A stretch of 64,000 nucleotides of DNA, from the NCBI GenBank assembly GCA_013076295.1, contig RQOL01000906.1, forward strand, positions 5,894,297-5,958,296, written 5' to 3'. Below the pieces are notes generated by a model. The model searched no databases. It saw nothing but the letters and a program-made list of their open reading frames with translations, and was not told where the DNA came from. Shown here one piece after another: positions 35,832 to 45,466 of this stretch (position 1 is the stretch's first letter; each line of letters starts with the position of its first letter). Position numbers and translations under genes: made by a program. Origin of the DNA: Sanderia malayensis (taxonomy: Eukaryota > Cnidaria > Scyphozoa > Semaeostomeae > Pelagiidae).

Positions 35832-36480
35832 TCAGATCCCTGGTTGGCTGCAATTGTAAGCATGCACCAGTTTAGACAGGTGATCCTTCCATTTTGATTT
35901 GAACTGCTCTGGTAAAGTCCGTAGCATTCCTAACAATGCACGATTAAAAAGCTCTGCTTTTCCATTACCTTCTGGATGGTATGGGGTTGTTCTTGAACTG
36001 TCTGTCCTAGAGAGATGCTCCAATTGTTGAAACAAAGTATTCTGAAACTCACCACCACGATCATGGTGGATTCGTTGAGGGAATCCAAATCGCATAAAAA
36101 AGTTGTTGAATAAACACTCAGCAGCTGTTTTGGCTGTTTTGTTCCGTGTTGCATATGCTTCTGCATATCGAGTAAAATGATCTACCACCACCAGGATATA
36201 TTCGTAACCACCAGATGATCTCTCCAAATGAAGGAAATCTATTAAAACAATTTCAAAGGGTTCACTTGTCAATATCGGTTTTAATGGCTCTCTCTGGTTG
36301 ACGGTAAGTTTCTTTTGCTTTGAGCAACGGCATCGTTTGTTGACAAAGTGTTCAATATCAGATTTCATGTGAGGCCAAAAAAGCGGTCTTTTGCCAAGTT
36401 CAGCACTTTGTCTGATCCAATATGGCCCATTTTCTCATGTATCTCAGAATATACTAAGTTGTGAAGACTTTTTGGCAAGA
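35832..36480 (-). pseudogene. Gypsy-1 integrase (zinc finger and DDE core)
   Basis: EIHEKMGHIG (about 36450-36420) gives the two histidines and RCRCSKQ (36333-36313) the cysteines of the HHCC finger; a one-base loss in a T-run near 36385 breaks the frame between them. The core (36368-35832) shows IDFLHLE, HHDRGGEFQN and GNGKAELFNR, the D-D-E residues, and ends abruptly at HAYNCSQPGI. Confidence 0.85.
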
Positions 36481-36574
36481 TGATCTGATTTTTGTTTTCA
36501 CATTTTCTTCGCATTATGCCTTGGCTATCAAGATAAAGCCTATTCCATTAAAGCAATCGTTTCATAATGTGACT

Positions 36575-37597
36575 TTAAACAATCTTCTCTGCTTGAGTTG
36601 GGATAGTGTCTTGTTCTTTCCATTTTATGACAGGGTGAATTTCAATGTCATCCAGTTGATGTTGCCGAATATTTACTTTGTTCGTCGGTTTTCCTTGGAT
36701 ACTTGATACTGATACAGGCGATTGGCTAATTTCTGCAAGCGTGGTAGTACTCGGTACCGATGTTACCCAACCATGATCTTCAACATTTCTGATTTGAATT
36801 GTAGCTTGTAACAAATCACGCGAAGCTTCTGCTGTACATTCTTTCATCATCTTAGTGAGTTCCATTGGCAGTCTGCTTAAACCGTCTGCATCCCCATTAC
36901 TTTTACCCGGGTGATAATGGATGGTAAAGTTGTAGTCTGCAAGCTCACCAACCCACCTTATTCCAGTCGCGTTCAACCTTGCTGTGGTCATCACATAGGT
37001 CAACGGGTTGTTATCGGTATACACCTTAAATGATGGTGCATAGTACAAGTAATCGCGAAATTGATCAGTTATCGCCCATTTTAATGCCAAGAATTCAAGC
37101 TTGCCTGCATGCATTTTGTAGTTCTTTTCAGTTTGTGACAACGCACGTGAAGCAAAAGCTATAATCCGATTTTTTCCTTTTTGCTTTTGGTACAAAACAA
37201 CACCAAGTCCCTCCTGTGACGCATCTGTGTGAAGAATGTATGGTTCTGCTGGATCTGGAAAAGCAAATATTGGTGCACTAGTTAGTAGCTGTATAATTGC
37301 TTTCAATGTCTCCTGGTGTCTGTCTGTCCAATTAACTTTTGTTTGCGAACTCAACTGTCCATTGCAATTTGCAACTTTTGATGATTTTTCTGGATCCGAT
37401 GTCAGTAACTCATAAATAGGTTTTGCTTTCTTTGCAAACAATGGAATAGTTCTTCGGTAATATGACAACAAACCGAGCATTTTTTTAACATCACCGATAG
37501 TTTTAGGCTTTTGATCAAGCAAACTTTTAACAGCAATCAGATTGCGCTCATCCATCTTGTATCCCTCCCGCGAGACTGTCCTTCCAAGAAATCTCAC
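36575..37597 (-). CDS. Gypsy-1 thumb, RNase H and connection
   Basis: Starts RFLGRTVSREGYKMD, the end of the RT thumb, then GLLSYYRRTIPLFAK. RNase H residues: ILHTDASQEGLGVVLYQ (Asp), LEFLALKWAITDQFRDYL (Glu) and VYTDNNPLTYV (Asp); the helix with HYHPGKSNGDADGLSRLP follows. 340 codons without a stop. It is one frame off from the RT block because bases are missing where [15 protein letters not shown] sequence is expected (near 37610). Confidence 0.88.
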   Translation of the reverse strand: MRFLGRTVSREGYKMDERNLIAVKSLLDQKPKTIGDVKKMLGLLSYYRRTIPLFAKKAKPIYELLTSDPEKSSKVANCNGQLSSQTKVNWTDRHQETLKAIIQLLTSAPIFAFPDPAEPYILHTDASQEGLGVVLYQKQKGKNRIIAFASRALSQTEKNYKMHAGKLEFLALKWAITDQFRDYLYYAPSFKVYTDNNPLTYVMTTARLNATGIRWVGELADYNFTIHYHPGKSNGDADGLSRLPMELTKMMKECTAEASRDLLQATIQIRNVEDHGWVTSVPSTTTLAEISQSPVSVSSIQGKPTNKVNIRQHQLDDIEIHPVIKWKEQDTIPTQAEKIV

Positions 37598-37613
37598 TTC
37601 GCGCTTGAACAGG

Positions 37614-39275
37614 TCACATTTGCTTTAGCTTGATGCCATGTTCTTTCAAGCGTCGTAATACTATTCGAACATGCTTTACGTGGTCCTCAAACGACTTGCT
37701 GAATACTATCAAATCATCCAAATATGGTATCACTATTTCGTCACGTAAATCTCTTAATATGTTCTCCATGTGACGCTGAAATGACGCAGGGGCGTTGGTG
37801 AGACCAAACGGAATACGAATCCACTCAAATAGCCCCCAAGGAGTTATAAATGATGTCAAGTGGCGATCACTGGAGTTGACAAATCCCTGGTGGTAGGCTT
37901 TTCCTTGATCAAGTACTGAAAACCACTGACTGCCACCAAGGTTATCAAGTGTTTCTTGGATTCTAGGTAATAGATGTCTGTCCTTGATTGTCTTGCTGTT
38001 CAAGCCTCTGTAATCAATGCACAAACGAAGAGTGCAATCTTTTTTTCTCACACACACAACTGGCGAGGACCATGCAGACTTGGATGGAGTAATGAACTCT
38101 TTGTTCAGAAGGTCTTCAATGTACGCTTTCACCTCTGCATATAACGGTCGCGGTACTGAAATATAATTCTTCTGAACAGGTGTTCTGTCATGCAAATTTA
38201 TTTCAAGATTTAGCCCTTCTGCAACTCCGATATCTGATTCATCCTTTGCAAACGAATCCGATTCATCGCACAGCATCTTCTTAACAACATCTTTTTGCAC
38301 CGGGGTTAATCCATCCAGGTTAACTTCTGGAGTAAAGGATTGTTCCTGTTGCTCACTTTGATTTGATTCAACTGAACTGTGATGTTCTTTGTTCGATTGT
38401 GTCTGATCATTCACTTCCACTGGTGTGACTGACTGTACTAGCTGCATGTGTCCTACTACTGTTCTGGCTTGAACACGGATATCATGACCTGTTACATTCT
38501 CTACATCTATTTCCATCATTTGTTTTGTCCCCTTCTTCAGCATGATCAGTGTTCCTGTCAATTGCAATCCATCAGGAATTGTTCCATTAATTTCTGGTTC
38601 AAATATACTTGGCGTTGAATAGGCTACAAAACCACTATTTGCTCGACATTTGACAGATAATACACTCTTGCTGGGGATAACAATACTTCGTTTTAGAGTT
38701 TTCACTGGACAAACCTTGTCATGCTCGACACAGTCCTTCATAATTCTCATGAATTCAAAACAATTTTTGTTGCTGTTCTTCAATACCGGAACGCTTGTTT
38801 TCAGATGGTTGACCATAACTCTGTCAGTAGAAAACACTCCTGTTGTGTCTTTCGTCAATTCAAAAATTGCATTGAAACCTATTATTGGTAATTCCAGTGT
38901 TTCCTTTGTCACTAAAAATGGAACCAAAATATGTTTCAAATTTGAATCCGAAACCAGTTGTAACTCAAGTTCAACCCAGCCTTCATAGGGAATAGAAGTC
39001 CCATTTGCAGCAACAAGACTTATATCTTTGTCCTCCAACAACTCATCCATTTTTCGTACCGGTTTTTCTGGGAAACTACTTCGTATTGTGTCCATTGATA
39101 TTATCGATACTTGTCCAACAGTGTCCCATAATCCTTGTAGAGCGATACCATCAAGACAGACATTCATAGTGCATTTCTCTCCAACAAGTTTGATAAGATC
39201 ATCCCGTAGTGCAGGTGTAATATGTGCTATGTACTGTGTGTTTGGTTTTTCCTCTTCGTATTGAAGGAGTCCCAA
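37614..39275 (-). CDS. Gypsy-1 aspartic protease and reverse transcriptase
   Basis: 553-codon frame. Protease-like segment near residue 50 reads [12 protein letters not shown]; the usual catalytic D-T-G appears as D-T-V, so protease activity is doubtful in this copy. A long linker is followed by [53 protein letters not shown] and the catalytic YLDD box. It ends at a frameshift (LKQM-stop) into the thumb. The reading frame is continuous upstream with the MYND-like finger except for one TAA, so the true pol start lies further upstream than the first Met. Confidence 0.9.
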   Translation of the reverse strand: MGLLQYEEEKPNTQYIAHITPALRDDLIKLVGEKCTMNVCLDGIALQGLWDTVGQVSIISMDTIRSSFPEKPVRKMDELLEDKDISLVAANGTSIPYEGWVELELQLVSDSNLKHILVPFLVTKETLELPIIGFNAIFELTKDTTGVFSTDRVMVNHLKTSVPVLKNSNKNCFEFMRIMKDCVEHDKVCPVKTLKRSIVIPSKSVLSVKCRANSGFVAYSTPSIFEPEINGTIPDGLQLTGTLIMLKKGTKQMMEIDVENVTGHDIRVQARTVVGHMQLVQSVTPVEVNDQTQSNKEHHSSVESNQSEQQEQSFTPEVNLDGLTPVQKDVVKKMLCDESDSFAKDESDIGVAEGLNLEINLHDRTPVQKNYISVPRPLYAEVKAYIEDLLNKEFITPSKSAWSSPVVCVRKKDCTLRLCIDYRGLNSKTIKDRHLLPRIQETLDNLGGSQWFSVLDQGKAYHQGFVNSSDRHLTSFITPWGLFEWIRIPFGLTNAPASFQRHMENILRDLRDEIVIPYLDDLIVFSKSFEDHVKHVRIVLRRLKEHGIKLKQM

Positions 39276-39308
39276 ATTGATAATTAAACCACATATTTGT
39301 TTGTGTTC

Positions 39309-39420
39309 ATTCCAATGTTTCTTTTAACATTTCATTCCACAATATTTTACGGCTCTACATGCGGTACACTGAAAAAGTTTCTGTTCTACGTGTATTTTCT
39401 GGCAATAATTACATTTTTGG
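39309..39420 (-). other. MYND-type zinc finger in Gypsy-1 pol N-terminus
   Basis: In the pol frame the minus strand reads CNYCQKIHVEQKLFQCTACR, then VKYCGMKC, a TAA stop (39324-39326), [11 protein letters not shown]. The spacing CxxC ... CxxC ... YCxxxC ... HxxxC is that of MYND fingers, known mostly from protein-interaction modules. It lies between the CCHC knuckle and the protease. The stop is probably a late mutation. Confidence 0.7.
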
Positions 39421-39517
39421 GACTTTTTGTCATTTTCTTGGACTACACCTCGTCCCCTCTGTGTAGTCCCCTGCCGTTTCCCTGTGTTCGTTGGCGTTTG
39501 AAGCAATCTCGAGCAAA

Positions 39518-39691
39518 GTGATTGTCACCACCACAATAATTACAATGAAAGCATAACTGTGGTGTACTCTTTTCTTTACAATTCTTGCATGCACGAATAC
39601 TTCTTTCGTTCTCATAATCACTTCTCTTCTTTTCATTCGATTCATTTGCAGGTGTGTACTTTGGAGATGTATCAATCCTGTTGACTTTGAT
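39518..39691 (-). other. Gypsy-1 gag CCHC zinc knuckle downstream of a gag stop
   Basis: In the gag frame, after the TAA at 39692-39694, coding continues NRIDTSPKYTPANESNEKK and reaches CNYCGGDNHFARDC, a C-x2-C-x4-H-x4-C retroviral-type RNA-binding knuckle. So the gag stop is likely a mutation, or gag is extended by readthrough. The knuckle frame then closes near 39440 and pol continues in a shifted frame, as expected for gag-pol frameshifting. Confidence 0.75.
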
Positions 39692-41017
39692 TTAGTCCTG
39701 TATGCTTTTAATTTGCGCTTGCATTGCTTCCATTTTTTCTAATATACGACTTTCTGTGTTTGTCTCTATTTGATTCTTTACCTGCGTGGTCTCTTTCTTT
39801 TTTCTATCATCAATAACTGCCGCATTCATTTGAGCATCTTTCATCTTCTTCCCGATTCTTGCTTGGCGTTCTGCTTCTGCGGAAGAAATGCTGCTCATTT
39901 GTTGAATTAATTCCTCATCAGTGATTTTCGTGGTTTGCAGGACAGAGCGAAATTTCGTGAGAATATTGTCATCCCTGAGGCCTGTCTCCACTGACCTTAA
40001 AAACATGCCTTGGACTAGTTCTGGATCATACTTCAGAGTCGCAGCTGCTTCTTTGCTGGCAAATAACACCTTTTGTCTGAGATCCAAAGCTCGCAACAAG
40101 AATGCTTCAGGAGTCTCTTTCACACTTTGGAACACTGTAGCTAATTCTTGATATAACTGTGTCCCACTTTTCTCTTTATAATGTGCACGAAGAATTTGTC
40201 TTAATCGTGGTAAGGTAAGATCATGCACTGTTTCTATGTAGCTTCGAAGTTGTAAACCATGCCTCATTGCTTTTATCACGGCTTCCACCACTTCCTTTTG
40301 AGTGTATCCCTTTTCTACTGCAGATTCAATTTGTCTGGAAAGCGAAACGAAACTCAGCTGGTCTGTTTTACCTTGCTCTGCAATCTGTCCAAAAATCTTT
40401 AGTTCTTTTCTCAACAGTGAAGTAGCACTTCTTGGATCGGTAAAATTATCCTCTTTATCCGGAAATGAGCCTTGTGGTTTTTCTTGAACTTGCTTCTTTT
40501 TCTGCCTCTGTTCAGCCACATTTATGCCAATTATTACATTTTCCATTTCGTTCCGCTGATCTTCAAGTAGGGCATCGTATTTTTGCTTCATCTCTGATAA
40601 TACTAGAGTGATTTTTGCGTCATGCGCCTCTGTTGTTCGAAGTTCAGCTCCATCATTCTGAGGTCCATATTCCAACGGAACAGGTTCTGGTGGTCCATGG
40701 TCTGGATTTTCGACATCCACAGATGGAATCTGTAAATCATCAGTTGCGGTGTCATTTGAGCCGTCGCTGTCATCATTGGCATCACTCCCCCGTTGCAGAA
40801 GCGACACCAACTGTGTGAGATTAACAGCACTTTCTGTCTCAGAACATTTATCAAGGGCGAGATCAACAAATTCCCGAATGTTCTTCAACAATTTACGTTT
40901 GCTCAGTTCTTCAATTGTCGATTCATCAATCTCTAAATACAAACAAAATTCGCGCAACAAGGGTGCTTCCTTTGTGCAAAGCAAAAGTTCTAACGTGTCA
41001 TATAATTTCTCCGGCAT
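39692..41017 (-). CDS. Gypsy-1 gag (capsid) protein
   Basis: The frame is open to 41074, but MPEKLYDTLELL at 41017 is the likelier start; upstream residues are cysteine/histidine-rich and untypical. About 441 residues: helical N-terminus (LREFCLYLEIDESTIEEL), acidic linker, then a capsid-like helical domain (TPEAFLLRALDLRQKVLF, VQGMFLRSVETGLRDDNI) and a coiled-coil-like C-terminal end before the stop. No zinc knuckle before the stop; it lies just beyond. Confidence 0.8.
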   Translation of the reverse strand: MPEKLYDTLELLLCTKEAPLLREFCLYLEIDESTIEELSKRKLLKNIREFVDLALDKCSETESAVNLTQLVSLLQRGSDANDDSDGSNDTATDDLQIPSVDVENPDHGPPEPVPLEYGPQNDGAELRTTEAHDAKITLVLSEMKQKYDALLEDQRNEMENVIIGINVAEQRQKKKQVQEKPQGSFPDKEDNFTDPRSATSLLRKELKIFGQIAEQGKTDQLSFVSLSRQIESAVEKGYTQKEVVEAVIKAMRHGLQLRSYIETVHDLTLPRLRQILRAHYKEKSGTQLYQELATVFQSVKETPEAFLLRALDLRQKVLFASKEAAATLKYDPELVQGMFLRSVETGLRDDNILTKFRSVLQTTKITDEELIQQMSSISSAEAERQARIGKKMKDAQMNAAVIDDRKKKETTQVKNQIETNTESRILEKMEAMQAQIKSIQD

Positions 41018-41118
41018 AATAACCAGACAAAAGCACAAACAATTACACTTGTGATCAGTTTTACAAAATTTCAAACACGCTTACGCACCCCAAGCAACCT
41101 CTTGCCAGCAAAACTTTA

Positions 41119-41131
41119 ACGTTGGGCGCCA
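41119..41131 (-). promoter_or_regulatory. Gypsy-1 primer-binding site, tRNA-Lys type
   Basis: Four bases after the 5' LTR, minus reads TGGCGCCCAACGT, complementary to the 3' end of animal tRNA-Lys(CUU) (…ACGUUGGGCGCCA). It primes minus-strand DNA synthesis. Confidence 0.8.
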
Positions 41132-41251
41132 AAAATGTAACACTTCTGCGCGGCCGTTACATTTAGTACACAAGTCAATGATTACACAATGTAGCTCTCC
41201 TTGTCTTTATGTTCTTACCAAAAAATACCAAAATCGTACACGAATATATAA

Positions 41252-41475
41252 GAGGCCCTTTACATGAGAAATCTCAACCCGGGTTGAGTTCAACACGGGT
41301 TGAGTTTCAACTCGGCTGACGGTGTAAGCCTTCATCGCGTTTACATGAAGGAAGCCGAGTTGAAACTCAACCCGGGTTGAACTCAACTCGGCAACTCAAC
41401 CCGGGTTGAAATTTCAACACGGGTTGAAATTACTGCAAAATCGCATGTAAACGCAAATATTTTCAACTCGGGGCG
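41252..41475. promoter_or_regulatory. Palindrome-rich left end of the Harbinger element
   Basis: Three copies of TCAACCCGGGTTGA, two of CAACACGGGTTGA and related half-sites (TCAACTCGG, GGCGAGTTGAAA) within 220 bp. Dense palindromes at a transposon end are candidates for transposase or Myb-protein binding sites. A GC-skewed block unlike neighbouring DNA. Confidence 0.55.
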
Positions 41476-41562
41476 AGTTGAAATCAAAGCGTTGCATTGT
41501 AGGATATCGGATATTGCAATGTGGGATATGCCGCCTGTTTCAGTTGGCGCCACTTCGCAATT

Positions 41563-43030
41563 ATGGAAGGCCAGAGAAAGTGCCTCGGAATACGAAAGAA
41601 GTAAGTGTTCATAATTTAACTTGTATTAATCTGTTTATCTGCTATGACAACTTCATAAAGGAGGAGCTTAGCCAGACCTTCCCTTTTCCAGTCGTGTGTT
41701 GTTATAGACCTGCATAGCTTAACGTCTTTCTCGGGCCTAAAAACCTATCCTGTCTAGTCCCCCCCCAAGACGTGATTTAATCTTGGCAGAATATATTCAT
41801 AACAGTAACATAACTAAACTGTCAATTTTTCTTTGCAGCAATAAGAAGCTTTCAGCATCACAAATTGTTCAGAGATATGCAGCTGCAGCATCTGAAACCG
41901 TTGAGAACAGTCAGTCAGAAGATGAAGGTGACCTGCCGACAGTGAAGACACCTTCTACTCCAGAGACACCTTCTATTCATGTTGGCAACTCACCTGTTGA
42001 ACCATCAAATTCATCCAAATCTAAACCAACAGAGGCTAAACCAAAAACACCCAGATGGAGATGGAATGATGAAATGATTGACAGTTTAATTCTCTGTTTA
42101 CATGATTATAAAGTTAAAAAAGACTTTGAGGGAAAGGACATGGAGTCAGATTTGGTTAAAATGTATGAAGAGATCAGACAAATGATGGCTGTATTGTATC
42201 CTCCTGACTGTTTTGGTCCAGTTAAGATTTCAAGCATCAACAGAGAGCTGAGAAGTGAAGAAAGAATCAAGCATTCCAATGCCATACAAGAAGAACAGAG
42301 AACTATCAAAATTGGTTATGGAAGGATTAAGGAAAGAGTTAAACTGGTTCGACGCAACTTCAAAAAGGCTGTAGTCGAGGGCACCCGTTCTGGAAGTGGG
42401 AAAATTATTTTGCAGAACTGGGAATACTTGGTGAAGATTTGGGGTGCATGTCCTTCTGTTACAAGAATAGAGGGAGCAATTACCACACAAGTAATCAATA
42501 ATGAGAATAATGAAGATGAAACAGAAAATTTATTTGATGAAGATGGCGAAGCTGAAATACAGGATGAAATGCTGGAAAACAGGGATCCAAACTCACAGAA
42601 GGAACAACCTGCAGAAAAATCAAAAGGTGCTAAACTCCTGGACAATAAACGTGCAAAGTTGGAGAAAAATTTGTCAGCTCAACAACGAGATTTGGTCATG
42701 GTTAAAGTGGCAAAAGAAGAATTAGAGTTAAAGAAGAAAACTGCAGAAATGTTGGAACAATCTGCAAGAGGAATGGAAAAAGCTGTTGAGACAATGGCAA
42801 AGTCACTTGAATCATTTGGAGACCAACTTGGCAGTGGCCTAATGTTGCTGGCACAATCTCTAGCTGCAAGCCAGAATACCCAGCAATCTTATCATCAGCC
42901 AATACCATTCCCCCAACCGCATTATCGTCCACAGCCACAGCCATATTCACAGCAAAATTCATCTTTTATTCACATGATGAATACACCTCTTAGGCATAAT
43001 GAGGAGGAACAATCAAACAATGAACTTTAA
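41563..43030 (+). CDS. Harbinger ORF1, Myb/SANT-like (trihelix) DNA-binding protein
   Basis: Predicted spliced gene: exon 1 41563-41600 (ATG, MEGQRKCLGIRK) with donor AA|GTAAGT; exon 2 41839-43030 after TTTTTCTTTGCAG. The join keeps phase and gives about 409 residues. The alternative ATG at 41783 would read through the polypyrimidine tract and is less likely. The domain begins PRWRWNDEMIDSLILCLHDY and ends near WEYLVKIWGACPSVTR, a tryptophan-containing trihelix typical of the Harbinger accessory protein, which brings the transposase to the nucleus and to transposon ends. A lysine/glutamate coiled coil and a Gln/Pro/His-rich C-terminus follow. Confidence 0.8.
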
Positions 43031-43364
43031 AGTACAACAAAAACAAAACTTTAAATGCAACCAACTCAGGGGTGATGTGTCTTTCTGTCATAACCAATAT
43101 CTTACATGGGAAACATTTTGGAAATTGGTAGTCATGTATTTTATGAAAAGTTTGCATTGCAAAATTACAAAATTTGTGAAGGGTTCTTTTCTCATCATTT
43201 TTCATGCGTTTAGGAATGCTTTGTAACATTTGAAAAGGATTTATGTACAAAATTTATCAGAGTGTTGTAAAACGGTTGGAAATTTACAGAAAGATGCAAA
43301 CCCCTGAAAAAATTAAAATAACATGTTCAAGTTTTAATATGTTTAGTTTCACGAATATTTGTTG

Positions 43365-44582
43365 TTATGCTGGACTGCCAAAGTATTTCTTGAAACTATC
43401 TCTTACTAATGCACCCCTTGCTGAGTTATACGAATGTACTTGACCCTGCTCCTGGTGATGATGGCAATCCTGCAGAACTTGTTCATTATTGACTTCTTTA
43501 TTGACAGCTTCTTGGTTAATGCTTGCTTTTCTTGATTCACAAAAATTGTGCAAAACAAAACATGCATACACAATAGAAGGAACATGTTCTAACGCAAGAT
43601 CCATGGGCCTATTCAGTATTCTCCACCTTGCTTTCAATCGTCCAAATGCACATTCTATTTGGTTTCGCACTGAGCGTAACATTATGTTAAACATGACTTC
43701 ATCATCAGATGTACATGAAGAGTATTCTTTTAAGACACTTGGCAACAGTGGATAAGCTGGGTCACCAAGTATTACTGGTGGCACATCAATATCATTACTG
43801 TTAAGTTTTTTCTCAAGCTTAGGCAGTTTATTCTCCTGAAACAGTTTATTGATGGCACTGTTTCCAAAAACTTTTGCATCATGCACACTACCTGGCCATG
43901 AACAGTCCACATCCAAGAAATATCCCTCGTGGTCACAGACAGCCTGCACGTTGATACTGTGTTTCATTTTGTAACAAAAATAATCGTGTGGATTTTCATT
44001 AGGCTGACGGACGGGGATATGAGTTCCATCAATGCAACCCACAACCATTGGAAAGCCAAACTTCTCCTCAAAATTTGACATAAGTTTTTCAAGGCCTTCT
44101 TTTGTGGTTGGAAATTTTATGAGTTTTGGCCCCAAAACCTTTCCAATAGCATAACACACATGTCGGATTGCTAATGATAAAGTGCAAGGAGCAACACCAA
44201 AAGCATTGCTTGTCATTCTGAGGGAACCTTGGTCTTTGAGATAGTAAAGTGTCATTGCTAGCTTCTTACTACTACTAATTGTGTCGCCACGAAATGATTT
44301 TTCACTAGGCCTAATATAGAGGCTAAGTTGCTCTTCAAGAGCCACGAAGTCCTCTCTCGACATCCTAAAGTTCAAAATCCATTCGTCTTCGCGCGTCAGT
44401 CCATTCAAGACATTTTGCCACCAATTTTCAGTTCTTCCAGGGTTCTTCCATTGTCGCCTTCTCCTTCTCGATAAAAATCTTCGTCTCTTCTGTCTATACC
44501 TCGCCAAAGCTCGATTTTCCTCCTCTAACGCATGATTTGCCTCCATTCGTAGCGTTTGGTACTGAGCCAAAACTTGGGTCAA
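43365..44582 (-). CDS. Harbinger transposase (DDE_Tnp_4 family)
   Basis: 405 residues, uninterrupted. Basic N-terminus (RQKRRRFLSRRRRRQWK) then a helix-turn-helix-like region (LAMTLYYLKDQGSLRMTSNA). Catalytic landmarks: VVGCIDGTHIPVR (first Asp), CSWPGSVHDAKVF (second Asp), ILGDPAYPL and RNQIECAFGRLKARWRIL (Glu). C-terminal end HNFCE then a variable tail. Length fits active PIF/Harbinger transposases. Its start lies only about 50 bp from the right transposon boundary. Convergent with ORF1, with 334 bp between stops. Confidence 0.93.
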   Translation of the reverse strand: MTQVLAQYQTLRMEANHALEEENRALARYRQKRRRFLSRRRRRQWKNPGRTENWWQNVLNGLTREDEWILNFRMSREDFVALEEQLSLYIRPSEKSFRGDTISSSKKLAMTLYYLKDQGSLRMTSNAFGVAPCTLSLAIRHVCYAIGKVLGPKLIKFPTTKEGLEKLMSNFEEKFGFPMVVGCIDGTHIPVRQPNENPHDYFCYKMKHSINVQAVCDHEGYFLDVDCSWPGSVHDAKVFGNSAINKLFQENKLPKLEKKLNSNDIDVPPVILGDPAYPLLPSVLKEYSSCTSDDEVMFNIMLRSVRNQIECAFGRLKARWRILNRPMDLALEHVPSIVYACFVLHNFCESRKASINQEAVNKEVNNEQVLQDCHHHQEQGQVHSYNSARGALVRDSFKKYFGSPA

Positions 44583-44733
44583 CAGCAGAAAATTACATTG
44601 AAGCCCGACAGTTAGGCTTGCAAGAAGAAACTAAGTAAACACAATAATAGAATACTCAGTTCGACTGGCGCGTTCAACCAGACTGGTTTTATTTGACGGG
44701 GGTCTCTTCAGAGTTTCTATCAGATCACATAGG

Positions 44734-45466
44734 CAACTTTTGCTCAATCAAGGCTTTGACAATTTGAATAGCTGGATCACAACGCTGGGTTGACACAAAT
44801 CTACGTCAAGTGTTAAATTAACTAAACCACTAATGTTAGGAATGTCAGGGCTAGCTGGCTTCGAGGCTGTGACTGTATAATTGTTCGAGGCTGTGATTGA
44901 AATTCTTGGAGGTCCCTTATCCACCGCGCAATGCGACCTTTGGGCTGGATTGAATGCAGCCACTTTAACGCGTTGTTATCAGTCAAAATTTGAAATTCCT
45001 GTCCCACTAAGTACGCCCGGAAATGTTTGGTAGCAAACATAATGGCTAAGGGTTCTTTTTCCATGGCGGCGTAATTTTGCTCGCACGTTGAGAGAGCATA
45101 GCTTGCGTAAGAAATAACATGCTCATGCCCTTGTTCATCATACTGAGTAAGCACCGCGCCAAGACCCACGCTTGAAGCATGGGTTTGTAATGTAAAAGTC
45201 GAAATTAGGGTAGGCCAAAACTGGCGCTGAACAAAGTAGTCGTTTCAGGTTGTCAAATGCAGTTTGGTGTCAGCTAGTCCATGTAAAGCGGGTGTTCTTT
45301 TTTGTGAGAGCAGTGAGTGGCGAGACAATAGTAGCAAATTTTGGGATAAAGCGCCTATACCGCTAAACCCAGGAAAGATCGAAGTTTTTCTACAGTTGTG
45401 GGGGATGGCAAATCACGTACCGCTTTGATTTTATTCGGGTCAGTGTGTACACCGGTACTTAAAATA
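44734..45466 (-). pseudogene. Gypsy-2 RNase H region
   Basis: Frame 45169-44822 has MGLGAVLTQYDEQGHEHVIS, SYALSTCEQNYAAMEKEPLA and ILTDNNALKWL, the RNase H Asp/Glu/Asp signatures (the first Asp falls upstream of this frame). The segment up to 45466 (thumb) is readable only with frame changes. The C-terminal end is cut by Gypsy-1 at 44730. Confidence 0.8.

Larger units (their letters stand above)
41252..44631. mobile_element. PIF/Harbinger DNA transposon with two intact genes
   Basis: 3,380 bp inserted in an LTR with a TAA duplication (41249-41251, 44632-44634), the 3-bp TWA target typical of PIF/Harbinger. It carries the two expected genes in convergent orientation: a Myb/SANT-like DNA-binding protein (plus) and a DDE transposase (minus). 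Both frames are intact, so it may be autonomous or recently active. The left end GAGGCCCTTTACATGAGA has no inverted partner at the right end, which is unusual. Confidence 0.85.
34498..44729 (-). mobile_element. Gypsy-1, Ty3/Gypsy LTR retrotransposon inserted in Gypsy-2
   Basis: Bounded by LTRs at 34498-34713 and 41136-44729 (the latter split by the Harbinger element), with a TAGG duplication at 34494-34497 and 44730-44733. Order on minus: 5' LTR, primer-binding site, gag, zinc knuckle and MYND-like finger, protease-RT, RNase H, integrase, long acidic/proline-rich tail, polypurine tract, 3' LTR. The two LTRs differ at about five positions plus a 5-base indel over roughly 215 bp. Several frameshifts and a stop suggest this copy is no longer autonomous. 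Confidence 0.93.
41136..44729 (-). repeat. 5' LTR of Gypsy-1, split by the Harbinger element
   Basis: LTR pieces 41136-41251 and 44632-44729 join at TATATAAG|TAAACAC to match the intact 3' LTR. The break is the Harbinger insertion at a TAA. Confidence 0.92.

Noticed and set aside
40749..41054. 101-codon plus-strand frame
   Set aside because: Antisense shadow of the Gypsy-1 gag gene.
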